Shown here piece by piece: positions 54,060 to 64,000 of a DNA stretch of 64,000 nt (its first letter is position 1; each line of letters begins with the position of its first letter). The translations under genes were made by a program, and so were the position numbers. The notes under the pieces are model-generated. The model saw only the letters and a program-made list of their open reading frames with translations, did not search any database and was not told the DNA's origin. Source of the DNA: Dendrobium chrysotoxum (Eukaryota > Streptophyta > Magnoliopsida > Asparagales > Orchidaceae); the NCBI GenBank assembly GCA_019925795.1, contig CM034305.1:97919571-97983570 (forward strand). The letters run 5' to 3'.

Positions 54060-55003
54060 TTAAATCAGATCCTGAGACTCATCTTCACTCAACAGGGAAC
54101 TTATAAAAGTAGGGTGAGGGTGATCATCAGTTCCTAGGTTAATTTCTCTTAACTCATTGATTGTCGATTTAATCTCTTCCTCAAATCCAGGGTGTGCATC
54201 CTGAACTTGGAGTTCATCGGGATTGTCTAAAGTATTCAAACATAGTCTGTCAAAAGGGTCGATGGCTTCAGTAAGGATATTTTGAGATTCAAGATGATAT
54301 GTTATCATTAAATTATATTCATCATCATCAAACAAACTAACGGTACCAAAATCGATACCACTTATCAAATTTTTCTTGATTTTTATTTGCTAAATGTTCT
54401 CGTGGTATCTAGCTTGACCCTTAGTCCATCATTATGATATGAAACTTTTGGAAAAAAGAATTCTTCACACAGATAAGAAAGTAGCCAAAAGGTAATTCCA
54501 TTAACTCATTGGAATCTGCCTCCTCGAGGGTTACATCACTTTAATTCAATAAGGAGGAGGAGCTAGGGTAGAATTTTTAGACTTTTTTTATTTAGCCGCT
54601 TAGGTTAGGGGTCTCTTTAATTTCTAACCCTGCCGGTCGACAGTGGGGTCAAGGATATGGCCTCAATTCTCCTACTAAGCTTTTCATATATTGTCAACTC
54701 AAGCTCGTCACTTTTAACCTTTGGAGCGTTAACCTCAGGGTCACTATCCTGATCTAAAGTGAGATTAAATTTTGGAGGAGAATTTATATTTTTATAATCA
54801 AAAGAAATTGCAACACCCCATTTTCCTAGTTCTTCAATGGAACTTAATTCCGGATTAATGTATACATGGGTTATTCTTCTTTCAAACGAAGCACAGTCTC
54901 GACCCCATGCACCTTGGGCCATCCTCCCACCTCTTTGAGGCAATATGTTTGGAGGCCTAAGGATAACGATGTCGAGGTCGTCTTCACTACTTGATTCCAG
55001 CAT
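54060..55003 (-). pseudogene. Ogre-like linker between protease and RT
   Basis: Minus frames 55003-54617 (acidic, with SSIEELGKWGVAISF) and 54368-54060 (FEEEIKSTINELREINLGTD, the stretch that precedes RT in TAT polyproteins). Function is not assignable beyond linker. Confidence 0.6.
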
Positions 55004-55045
55004 TTCTTTATCTTTTTCCTTTTCTTTTTCTTTCTCTTTTGATCC

Positions 55046-55579
55046 TCAATTTTGATTGGAGCTTTGCTCACTTATTTTCTCCTCAATTTTAATATCAACT
55101 TTAGAATGGGAAGAGGACCCTTTTGGTATGAAATATGTGGTATCCTCATAGATCCCATTCTCTTGAATTGAGAATAGTTGTAAATCACCCTTAATCACAT
55201 ATTCAATATCGTTTCGTTGGTACTTGACGCATTGATGTAGGGTAGATAGAACCATCATATATTCGTGGATCCAGGGCCTACCTGAAAGTGTATTAAAAGA
55301 TGTAGCCGAATCGATGATATGAAATTTCACTTCAGTTCTTAGTTCTCCAATTTTCAACAGAAGGGTGATCAAACCCAAAGCCATCTCGCCTTTCTCATTT
55401 AAACCATTTAGCACCAACTTGTCAGTGGTGAGCTTACTGGTATCAACTTTAAGATAGGTAAGGGTCTTTATATCCATTATGTTGACTAATGCACCGGGAT
55501 CAACAGGGACTCTTGATAACTTAAAATTCCCTACATTTATAGTAATATAAAGAGGGCGATTATTATCAACAGTACCCAA
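55046..55579 (-). pseudogene. Ogre-like aspartic protease
   Basis: The 177-codon minus frame reads PLYITINVGNFKLSRVPVDP and then GALVNIMDIKTLTYL at the active site, with DPGA in place of DSGA/DTGS. It continues FHIIDSATSFNTLSGRPWIH, the second half of the retropepsin fold in TAT elements. Confidence 0.85.
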
Positions 55580-56559
55580 TAGTAGGTCTTCGTCTGAAAA
55601 GGTTACTCATGGGATTTCTTTGAAGTAGAGGGCTTTATTTTTTGAGGTTGAAACCTGTTACGCCAAGCCATTTTTTTGGGTTGAGAAGTGCTTTGATTAA
55701 GGACTCCCTCATTTCCTTAGGAAAGATGAGGGCATCATAGATGCTTAACTTGGTTGGCAACTTTCTAAGGTGAGCCAAAATGTTATACTAAACCTTAGGA
55801 ACATCGAACTCAGGACCCAGTGGAGTAGAAGGAAGATTGGACTGTTGAAGAGGATTAGTAATTGGATCATTAGAAATAACTTGCTTGCCTTTATCCTGAG
55901 AGGAAAGCCTAGGGGGTAAGACTTTGCCATCACGAAGTTGCACATGCTCGATATCTTTGGGAGGTCAAATTAAGGTGGAGTCTACACTCACCAAAGTCAT
56001 TAAATCATCATTTTCTGAATGGGAGTCGGAATCTGAGAAGTCTATCATGATAATACTTCTCTAAAAATTGATTTGGGGGAAGTCACTCTCTAACAAGGCT
56101 TCAAATTTGAATTCCCCTTGAAGGGTCGAATCAGGAAGGTCGAGTTTTTGGGTACTTGGATTGATCTCAATAGAATTTTGTATTGCTTGGGAAGAGTTGT
56201 TAATTTGCATTTCATTTCCATGGCTAATCATCAAAATTGATACAAAGGATGCTTTTTATTAAATTTGCGACCCTTTACTTTTGATGGGACAAAGTAAAAG
56301 TCAGATAATAAAAGCGGGGATGGGGCTTTTATGCCATCATCTGCTGCTCAAATACATCTCTCATCTACACACTTTCTCTCTATAAAAATATCATTCTTTT
56401 CTTTTTTTATATAATACAGTAGTTCCTATGAATATTGGAGAGGGAAGCAGCTCAATATCCTCCTACGAAGCGTCCAGGTCAACCTCCCAAATCGGGCCCT
56501 AGGCTCTTGTTGGCAGTTGTTGAGAAAGATGAAAAGACTTGTTAATCAACTTACCCGAG

Positions 56560-57600
56560 ATAAAGTTATATCCCAGCCATCTTTCATAGATAGAGAAGTG
56601 TTAGAAGTATTACCTGAGATCACTTTGACCGACCCCTATTCCAGATTTACTAAGTATTCTTTTGGAATGACAATGTTACCTTGCCTGAAATTCTTCTCTA
56701 GCAAATCTTTGAAAATAATGCAATTCTTAATCAGATGACTAAGCATGCGGTGGTAAGGGCAATACTTGGGATCATCCTTCTTATCTACATCTTATGGTCT
56801 CCTAGCCTCTGGTAGTTTTAAATCTGACTTCTTTAGAAGGCTCCTAAAGATCTTCCTTATTGATTCTCTCTTAAAAGTATAAGGTTTTGCTAGTATATCC
56901 TTGTAAGGGATCAAGTAAGGCTCTCTGGTGGGCTAAGGGGCCACCTGGAATGGCTATTTTTGAACAAGCGGAGGTGGAGGAACACTGAGCTAGCTGGTTA
57001 CTGGCTGTTTTCCTTTATCAATCGCTGAAATAATAGCTACTCTCTTTTCAAAGGACTTGATGGGCTTATCAACTCTCTTTTCACCAGACAGATCCTATAA
57101 GAATGGCATCCTAGGAGCGTCTTCATGCAAGTTACTAGACCTGCCCAAAAGTTTCTCAAAGATTTTAATAGTGAAACCCTTCAGAAGAAAAGCAACAGGC
57201 CCGTGAATATTCTTTAAAAGAATTTCCACTGCATGTTTCTCTTACAGCTGGGGTTCACACTTCATCAAGAGGTTTCACCACCTCAAGATGTACTCAACTA
57301 GAGACTCCCTCAGCTTTTGCTTCTCGACGACTAGATCGCCAACGGTTGAGCGCTGCTGAGCTTCGAAAAATCTCTTTAAGAATATATTTTCAAGTTCGTT
57401 AAAGGTTTTTATCAAACTATTGGGCAGATCTGCATACCATTCAAAAGCTATACTGAAAAGAAAACTAACGAATTGATAAAAAGTTAGAGCATTTGACCCC
57501 TAGTACTACAACAGTTTGCTCGAAAGTGGGCTAGATGCTATCTCAGATTTTTTATTCTAGTGAAAATTTTGAAAGACGGTGGAAAAAAACCCTTCGGATA
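56560..57600 (-). pseudogene. Ogre-like gag
   Basis: Minus reading near 57480-57240: FSIAFEWYADLPNSLIKTFN, FFEAQQRSTVGDL and KQKLRESLVEYILRW, the retrotransposon capsid domain. Near 56760-56640 comes YHRMLSHLIKNCIIFKDLLE, the Cys/His-type end seen in TAT gags. Several stops. Confidence 0.8.
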
Positions 57601-58950
57601 AGGGACATAATCATATTCCTCGGGGTAGGGTTGTTTGATTAAAAAAAATATGTTTGAAAAAGTGTTTAATTATATTTGGGAAGGTTAATTTTCTGGAATT
57701 TTGATTTTATAATCGCACACTTATTATGAACAATATATCACCCCTAAAGGTGAATATATCGTTCTCTAATAGGTTCAAATTACAAATCTTGATTTACCCT
57801 GATTATCGTAGTCAAACTCAAGGAGAAACAACATATGATTCCTAAGAATCAAAATGATGTTAAGTCCAATGTTTAACTATAATAATCTAGTAAAAAGATC
57901 ATTAATTTCATAATTAAGATCACGATAATAGTACGATATATCTTTCCAAGGAAAGAGGATATCGTCTATTATCGATCATTTGAAAATGACGATAATGATC
58001 GTTATCTTTTGAATTTCCCAAAGATAATTAATTGAGGATTTTGAAAATCTTAATTTTGAAATCAGGTCTGGGTTTCTAAATCTCCTACGAGCGCAAGCCC
58101 TCGTAGTTAATTACATCGTAGGAAACAAAAAAAATTTCCTACGAATACTCTCGATTAAAATAGCGATACGAATTTTATTTAAGATTTCAAATATTGATAT
58201 CAAAGAAGGTTAAGGATTTGAATTTTCAAATGGGATTAGATCAAATTTGAACAGTTCTTTCTGGAGGTCAAAGGATGAGAAGTAGGAGGTATTTTGAGAT
58301 TCTGAATTGCTTCAGAAACACCTCAAACTGTCCTAAGTGTTGGGCTTGAATTTGATTGAAAGAAATTTAATGTTTAAATGATCAATTTTATTAGAAAATG
58401 GGAATTAGATTCCCAAAAGATTGAGGTCTTAAGATTGAACATTGCCTCAGAACCTAAGTCTAAAATGGGTACTGAGAATCAGTGACCCAGAACCTAGCTA
58501 ATGCAATGCAATCTGGACTTACCCCGGCCTGGATTGGGGAGCCAGCTAAACCACCTAAACGCTTTCAAAACCATGAGTCAAAGTCTTTAAATGTAGAGTG
58601 GTTAAGGACATTGATTAAGATTGGTTTAAAGAATTGGGGTCGACATCTAGAGCAGATCCTAATTGACCCCTTAACATATGTTGGGTTAAATGTCTAAATA
58701 AAATGCAATTAAGATTTTGACTCGATTTTTAATTTGTATCTAATGCAATGCATGCTAGTTGACTCGATGAAATGCTTAAATCAATATGAAGCAGTTTTAA
58801 AATAGGCTTAAAAAAATAGGTTTTATCCTAAAGATTGCACAACATCCCCTTGGACAGAACTGCACCCTAATAGGTCAGGTGGTCTGCCAGAACCCGCAGG
58901 CAGGGAGGTGCCTAACAAGGATGAGAAAAGTCAAGATGTATGCATGAAAA
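57600..58950 (-). other. Ogre-like leader between PBS and gag
   Basis: About 1.3 kb of AT-rich sequence without open frames longer than about 70 codons. It has short inverted repeats (CCTACGA/TCGTAGG near 58083-58130). A long untranslated leader is usual in Ogre-like elements. Confidence 0.5.
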
Positions 58951-58972
58951 ACTCCCGGCGAGTCCGGGCTTA
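58950..58972 (-). promoter_or_regulatory. Possible primer-binding site of the Ogre-like element
   Basis: The minus strand reads GGACTCGCCGGGAGTTT, which resembles the TGGCGACTCCRCTGGGGA-type PBS region of TAT elements. It lies near the inner edge of the upper LTR. Weak assignment. Confidence 0.35.
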
Positions 58973-61621
58973 CTTCTTAAGAGCGTTAGAGTTTCTATCT
59001 GAGCTTAAATATTTTAATTTTATTTAAGTAGAAAAGGTTAATGACCGTACCCTCACGAGCCTCCGATCGGGTTCCAGGCTAAATCAAATACGACATGCAA
59101 TAAGCGCCAAAAAACTACTAAAAGCATGTGGGTCCTTAATCGCAATCAACACATCAATCAAATTAATTAAATAATTAAATCAATTAAATAAATGCTCAAA
59201 TTGAAAGTCCATGGGCAAGTGCCCTTAATAATACAACCCAGGGTCTGCAGTAAAGTAAAGTGGCCGGGTACCACTGACTACAACCCGGATTCTACTCCTA
59301 AGACTCAAGTGACTTTGAGATTTGAGATTCTTCTCGTTCTTCACTTCTTCGTCTCCTTAAAACTCCTTGGATCGTCGGGTCTGGGTATCCAAATGAAAAG
59401 AAACTCCCCCTGAATAGGGGTGTTATCTTTTCTCTTTGGATACTTGAACTTCATCCTAATTTGGATCTCCAAATGGATAGGAACTCTCCCCTAAGGGATG
59501 TTCCTTCCTCTTTGGATTCCAAATTGGATTTTAAATGTCTCAATCTCAAAGTACTTTAAATATTACAACTCAATTTAAATCAAATTACATCAAATTGAAG
59601 TTAAAAATCTAGACTCAACAACCTGCAAGGTTATCCTAATAATCAGCAGTTTATATTTGACATCCCAAGCAGTTAATATATTTGAAATTTGAAAATGCTC
59701 AATCACAGCCACGCTTGGCCATGCTCTTTTAATTTTAAAGGGGGTCTTAGCAGTTCTCTGGAGCACCTGTGCAATTTGCTAACTATAATTTTGCCCCCTT
59801 TAGTTTATGCCCTGTATGAGCATGGCCACCTGCATAAGATTGAATTAGTATAAATCGTTCCTAACCTAAGGGTATATCTAACGTACAATCAATCACATCA
59901 CAGAATGCATTAAATAAATAAACAATCACATCAATTCTACTACTAGCAAACAGCATGCAGTAAAAGCTCGAAAACCCGGCACACAGCGGAAAAGTAAACA
60001 CCGGCCTAGCCTAAGACTAGAGTTGGTTGTCCTAGCAAACCATCTAAAGTGTGTGAGGTAGGCTGCGTGGCTTTGATATGTCCTAAATAGGATGATTTGA
60101 TTGAAGTTGTTTGAGGTTCAAGTTGGTTGAAGGCTTAAGGGAATATTTAATTTGAATTTAAATATTAATGACTTGAGATTGATTTTAAACTTAATTTTAA
60201 TTATTTGTTGGATATCACCTTTGTTGCACACCGAGGCCGTGAAGTTTATTTCACCTTCCTTGGGGCTAATTTAATAGCCTCGTAGGCCTGGGTTACCCAG
60301 TGGTACCCGATATAATTAAATGATTTGAGTTTGATTAAGGTTTAAAGGTTGGTTAATTTTAATTAAGATTGATTGGTTGCTGATCTTAAGTTCAAATTAA
60401 TGTTTTCTGGAATTTTTAGAAATTTATTGAATTTTGATATTTTCTTGATTACTTTAATGATTTAATTAAAGGTTCAAAATTTGACTTTTTGATTTAAAGT
60501 GTTTTCTGGAAATTTAATATTTTATTAAAATACTAGACCTTAATACGATCAGTTAGACAGTAAGTACACTGAAATTGGATTTTTCTACATTTTATTATGA
60601 AGGTTTGAAGTTTTGACTTGATTTTGAACTAGGTTTGACCAAAAGTTGACTTTTCAAATTTGTTTGATTTCTGAAAACTTAACATTTTTAATAAATATTA
60701 GACCTTAAGATGAGTTGAATGCCTTTGAGTTTGCTCAATTTGGAGTTTATTTGAATTAGTTATGAATTTTTGAATTTTTGAGTATTTAATGAATTATTTA
60801 AAATTGTTTAATTAGAGACCCTTTTTTATGATTTGAATCCAAATGACCTCCAAACTTCTTGAAATCAACTCCAAAGGTCAGGAATGACCTAAGAAGTGAT
60901 TTCCAAGTGTTTGTGAAGTTTTTGGAATTTTTAATTATTTTTAATTAATTAAATTAATTAAATCTCAGATTTCAATTAAAGTTAAATTAAACTTAATTTT
61001 GAAGTCCAGTCAAGGGGCTTTTATTTTTCATTGATTAAAGGTTTAATTCTGGTCAGTTAGAGGGGTTGATTGTATTTTTTAGATTTAAATTTGATTTATT
61101 AGAATTTCTAGAAGGTTTAATAGCCTAATTAAGGTTCAAATTTGATTAGGTTAATTAAGGTGCTTAATGATTTCAAAGTCCAGTAGAAAATTTTCCTAGA
61201 GCTGAGAGTGTCACTATGTTCAAGTGTTCAAAGTTTCAAGTCAATTGGAATTGTATCCTAATTATTAGAATTTTCCTAAATTCTCTAAACTTAGTTCCTT
61301 AATTATTGTCCTTAATGACACTAGGTTTATTTGGGTTTGAATCAAGGTTTCTAGACCCTTGAACATATATATATAAGATGCACATATCAAATAATCAATC
61401 CTAAATCTAAGAGAGCCTTAAAACTAAGTGGTGTGTGCACCCTAAATATTCAAATCAAATTAAAGCTTAATTAATTGAAGGATTAATCAATGGATACTCA
61501 ACAAATTGACTAATCACTAATCCACATAAATTCTATTCATATACTCAACTTAAGCTCAAAATTTCAAGAGGATCTCTCAAATATAGGAATTTAAAATATA
61601 TATATTTTCAAAATAGATTTT

Positions 61622-61811
61622 AAGTGGTGTATATGTATATATATATGTATATATATATATAAACCTAAATATATATATATATATATTAAAATAGAAATTA
61701 TTTAAAATATTATAAAAAATAATTTTAAAATTTCATAAAATAGTTTTGAAATATTTTGAGAGATCCACAGATTTCTAAAGTTATTTAACATATATATATA
61801 TATATATATAC
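61622..61811. repeat. TA/TATG microsatellites
   Basis: Runs of alternating TA with interspersed G at 61622-61686 and a pure TA run at about 61788-61811, within the LTR. They are probably replication-slippage products. Confidence 0.85.
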
Positions 61812-62419
61812 ATTATTTTATATTCAATTTAATATTTAATTGAATATTACTTGAACATTAATTGAATAATTGACATTAATCAAATTAAATCAAGATTTTA
61901 AACTCTAAAATTAATTTTAAATTAAAGTACTTAAATTTTGAAAATTTTGAAATACTATATTAATATTTTTGATTTAAAATGAATTTGATTGAAATTTTTA
62001 AAGTTTAATTTAATTAAATAAATTTTAAATTAATTAAAACTAAATTAATATTCAAAAATAATTTTTGAATAAATAATAAAAAAAAAATTAATTCTTAAAT
62101 ATTTATATCTGAAATTTGAAAATATTTGAAACAAGTTGAAAATTGGAAAATATTTTGATTTAATATAATTAGATAATATCTAAAATGCCTAATATTTAAA
62201 TATTAGAAATAATTCAAAATATATTAAAAATTTTAAATTAATTTTAATTTTTACTTATAGGGGTTTAAAATCCGAGCATTTTGATATATTATACTAAATT
62301 TTTGGGTTAAAATTGAATTTTAAATAAATTTTCAAAGTTTCTGAATTAAAAAAAAAGGTTTAAAATTAATTAAATCTTAATTATTTATTAACTCGCCGGC
62401 GGGAGCTACGTGGCAGAAT

Positions 62420-62511
62420 CCCATTGGCAGACAAAAAAACGCGGGCAATGATTGCCTGGCGGCGCAATGATTGCGCCGCCGGCAATCATCGTGTGATGAT
62501 TAACCAATGGG
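62420..62511. promoter_or_regulatory. Nested GC-rich hairpins with CCAAT arms in the 5' LTR
   Basis: The outer arms are CCCATTGG (62420-62427) and CCAATGGG (62504-62511). The innermost perfect stem is GGCGGCGCAA-TGA-TTGCGCCGCC (62458-62480). Middle arms are GGCAATGATTGCC against GGCAATCAT. The block is GC-rich in a strongly AT-rich LTR and contains CCAAT motifs in both orientations, so it may be part of the U3 promoter. Confidence 0.6.
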
Positions 62512-64000
62512 AACGCGGACCACTAATCCACGTCAGCGGGTCGCATGAGCCGTCCGATTGTGCGTGTTCTGAAATCAAAGGATGCGATCACGTCGAACGA
62601 ATAATTTCCTAGACAGCTAATCCCGCGGTTTCGAATGAACGGCTCAGATTGAGTCGAACCGAAAGATAAACCGCGGGATTTAATTCCTCGTTCGTTCAGA
62701 CCGCGGAATAGGAAAATCTCGACCGTTGATCGTAAGATCAACGATCCAGATCTCCCTCAGCGAGCAGAAAATGAAAACCGAGTCTTAGAACTCGTTTCTT
62801 CGCTCTTTCTCCCAAACGGATCGATAAAATAAATTGAAATTTTAAACCTAGCTAGACGCAATGAATAGAATTCATGTGGACGTGTTTAAATTTCTTGGAA
62901 AGCGCTTTTTAAAAAGCTATTTAGCTCTAAGTGCGTAAACTAGGGTTTGGGTTTTAGGGAGATTTACCCGATGGATTTTGGAAATTTTTGAAGCTCTGAG
63001 CTTGTTGACTGTCCACGCAACTTTTCTCTCTTGAACCCTTGATCTAATAGGCTACGGATTGAGCTGAAGGAGCCTTCAACCGATTTGAACTCGAACTCGC
63101 TGGAAGGCTCGTCGCCGGCGACTTCTAACGGCTGGATTCGGCTTGAGATTTACGTGGGGGGGTTATTGAATGTTAGAATGAGCAGAGAGCTTAGTTGGGG
63201 GGTTTGAGTCTGGAGAGAGAGTGTGTAAGGGAGAATGAATGCTCTCCTGGACCTTTTGCCCTATTCAAAATATCTCCAGGCCATTTGGATGGCTAAGATT
63301 ATTTTAGATGGATCCCAGATGGGTGCCACCTGGCCTGGAGGTTGTTGGGAGCAGGTGGATCAAAGGACAATAGTACAAGTGAGGTGGAAAGGTCATTTTG
63401 GCATGTAGTGAGCACATGGGATTGATAGGAGCTGTTGGATCTCCATCCAAGGGTTGAATAAAGGCCTAGGGAAGTTCTAGAAAGAGCTCACACAGTTGGA
63501 GCTGATTTGGCATGGAGTGGGAGGTCATTTGAGCTTATTTGACCAAAATTGACCTCTCCAAAGCCTCTTTTTGACTGTTTGACCAGTCAAAGTTCAGGTG
63601 GCATGCTGAGGTGGCAAGGGAGTGGTCATGGGAGTTGCTTGGGTTGATTCAAAGGTAGTTTGATAACTTGACATTGGAGTTTGGATGTTAAAAGAAGGGA
63701 TTGAGTTAGTTTGACCAAGTCTCCAAGTGTTGACTCGGTCAAAACTCTCATGATAAGATCTATGATAGTTTTGGAGAGTTTGAGATCAAATATTAGAGTA
63801 GGTTTAAATATTTAATGAGATTTAAAAGGGTTGATTTGATTGAATGCAATTAAATGACATATGTGGATCAAGTTTGACTAAATTTGAATTTAGTTAATAA
63901 AGTCAACTATTGATTAGGTCAAAAATCTAATCATGCCTAAACCTTTGGGGAAGTGATCATAAAAGTTTGACAGGGTTTTTAATGCAATCAAAATTTGATT

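Larger units (their letters stand above)
44700..64000 (-). mobile_element. TAT/Ogre-like Ty3/gypsy retrotransposon, old, reaching past the window
   Basis: On the minus strand, from high to low coordinates: long 5' LTR (about 58980 to beyond 64000), internal region with gag (about 57560-56640), protease (55579-55046), RT (about 53900-53250), RNase H (about 52817-52430), integrase (about 51610-50830), a 99-bp minisatellite (50212-50720), and long 3' LTR (about 44700-49900). LTRs of several kilobases, the RNase H spacing and tandem repeats after pol are features of TAT/Ogre elements. The LTRs share clear but strongly diverged blocks and all ORFs are broken, so the insertion is ancient. Two different related elements instead of one cannot be excluded. 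Confidence 0.8.
58980..64000 (-). repeat. 5' LTR of the Ogre-like element, cut by the window end
   Basis: Aligned by shared blocks with 44740-49900 (see that entry). At least 4.7 kb. It contains TA microsatellites (61622-61686, 61788-61811), a GC-rich hairpin block (62395-62600) and the conserved GTTGATC hairpin. The upper end is outside the window. Confidence 0.7.

Noticed and set aside
1..64000. tRNA, rRNA or other structured RNA genes
   Set aside because: I found no convincing A/B box pairs with a cloverleaf, and no rRNA segments.

Overview
This is nuclear DNA of a flowering plant (not a grass-like compact genome; species not determinable here). The evidence is a multi-exon, intron-rich plant gene with consensus plant splice sites, surrounded by plant-type transposable elements: an RTE-type LINE, Ty3/gypsy chromovirus and TAT/Ogre-like LTR retrotransposons, and Mutator-like elements (MULEs) carrying FAR1-type transposase and Ulp1-type protease genes. 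Most long open frames here are transposon relics.

The only host gene I recognise lies on the minus strand from 31016 down to 13355 and on out of the window. It encodes the N-terminal half (about 770 codons in 13 exons) of nucleoporin NUP160 (SAR1 in Arabidopsis), a scaffold subunit of the nuclear pore Y-complex. All 13 exons can be joined in phase. One intron (29332-26955) uses a GC donor. Introns 5, 7, 8 and 9 are 1.8-6.5 kb and hold repeats. Intron 13 runs at least 13.3 kb, to the window edge, through stacked transposons.

Region by region: 375-3101, a 5'-truncated RTE LINE with an uninterrupted 884-codon frame. 3500-5540, a decayed minus-strand gypsy (LTR, PBS, gag, protease). 5541-7679, no recognisable gene. 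7680-13110, an old plus-strand gypsy remnant split by a chromovirus with both LTRs (8017-11846, minus) and a hAT-like MITE (11968-12391). 13355-31016, NUP160, whose introns carry a TIR element at 17917-19314, inverted 11-bp repeat arrays at 16779-17343 and a MITE at 27845-28322. 31137-40295, a MULE relic (element A) whose end lies about 120 bp upstream of the NUP160 start codon, interrupted by an inserted MULE (31304-38561, with TIRs and a 9-bp target duplication) that holds a Ulp1-like gene (+) and a FAR1/MURA transposase gene (-) converging tail to tail. 40318-about 44600, a second FAR1 MULE relic (element B). About 44700-64000, an old TAT/Ogre-like retrotransposon in minus orientation with LTRs longer than 4.5 kb and a 99-bp minisatellite between pol and the 3' LTR.

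The most unusual signal is a set of tandem arrays with an exact 11-bp period in at least four transposon contexts. Their unit sequences differ but resemble TGCGYWTTTNN. They lie mainly in introns and non-coding parts of the Ulp1/FAR1 MULEs and in neighbouring TIR elements.
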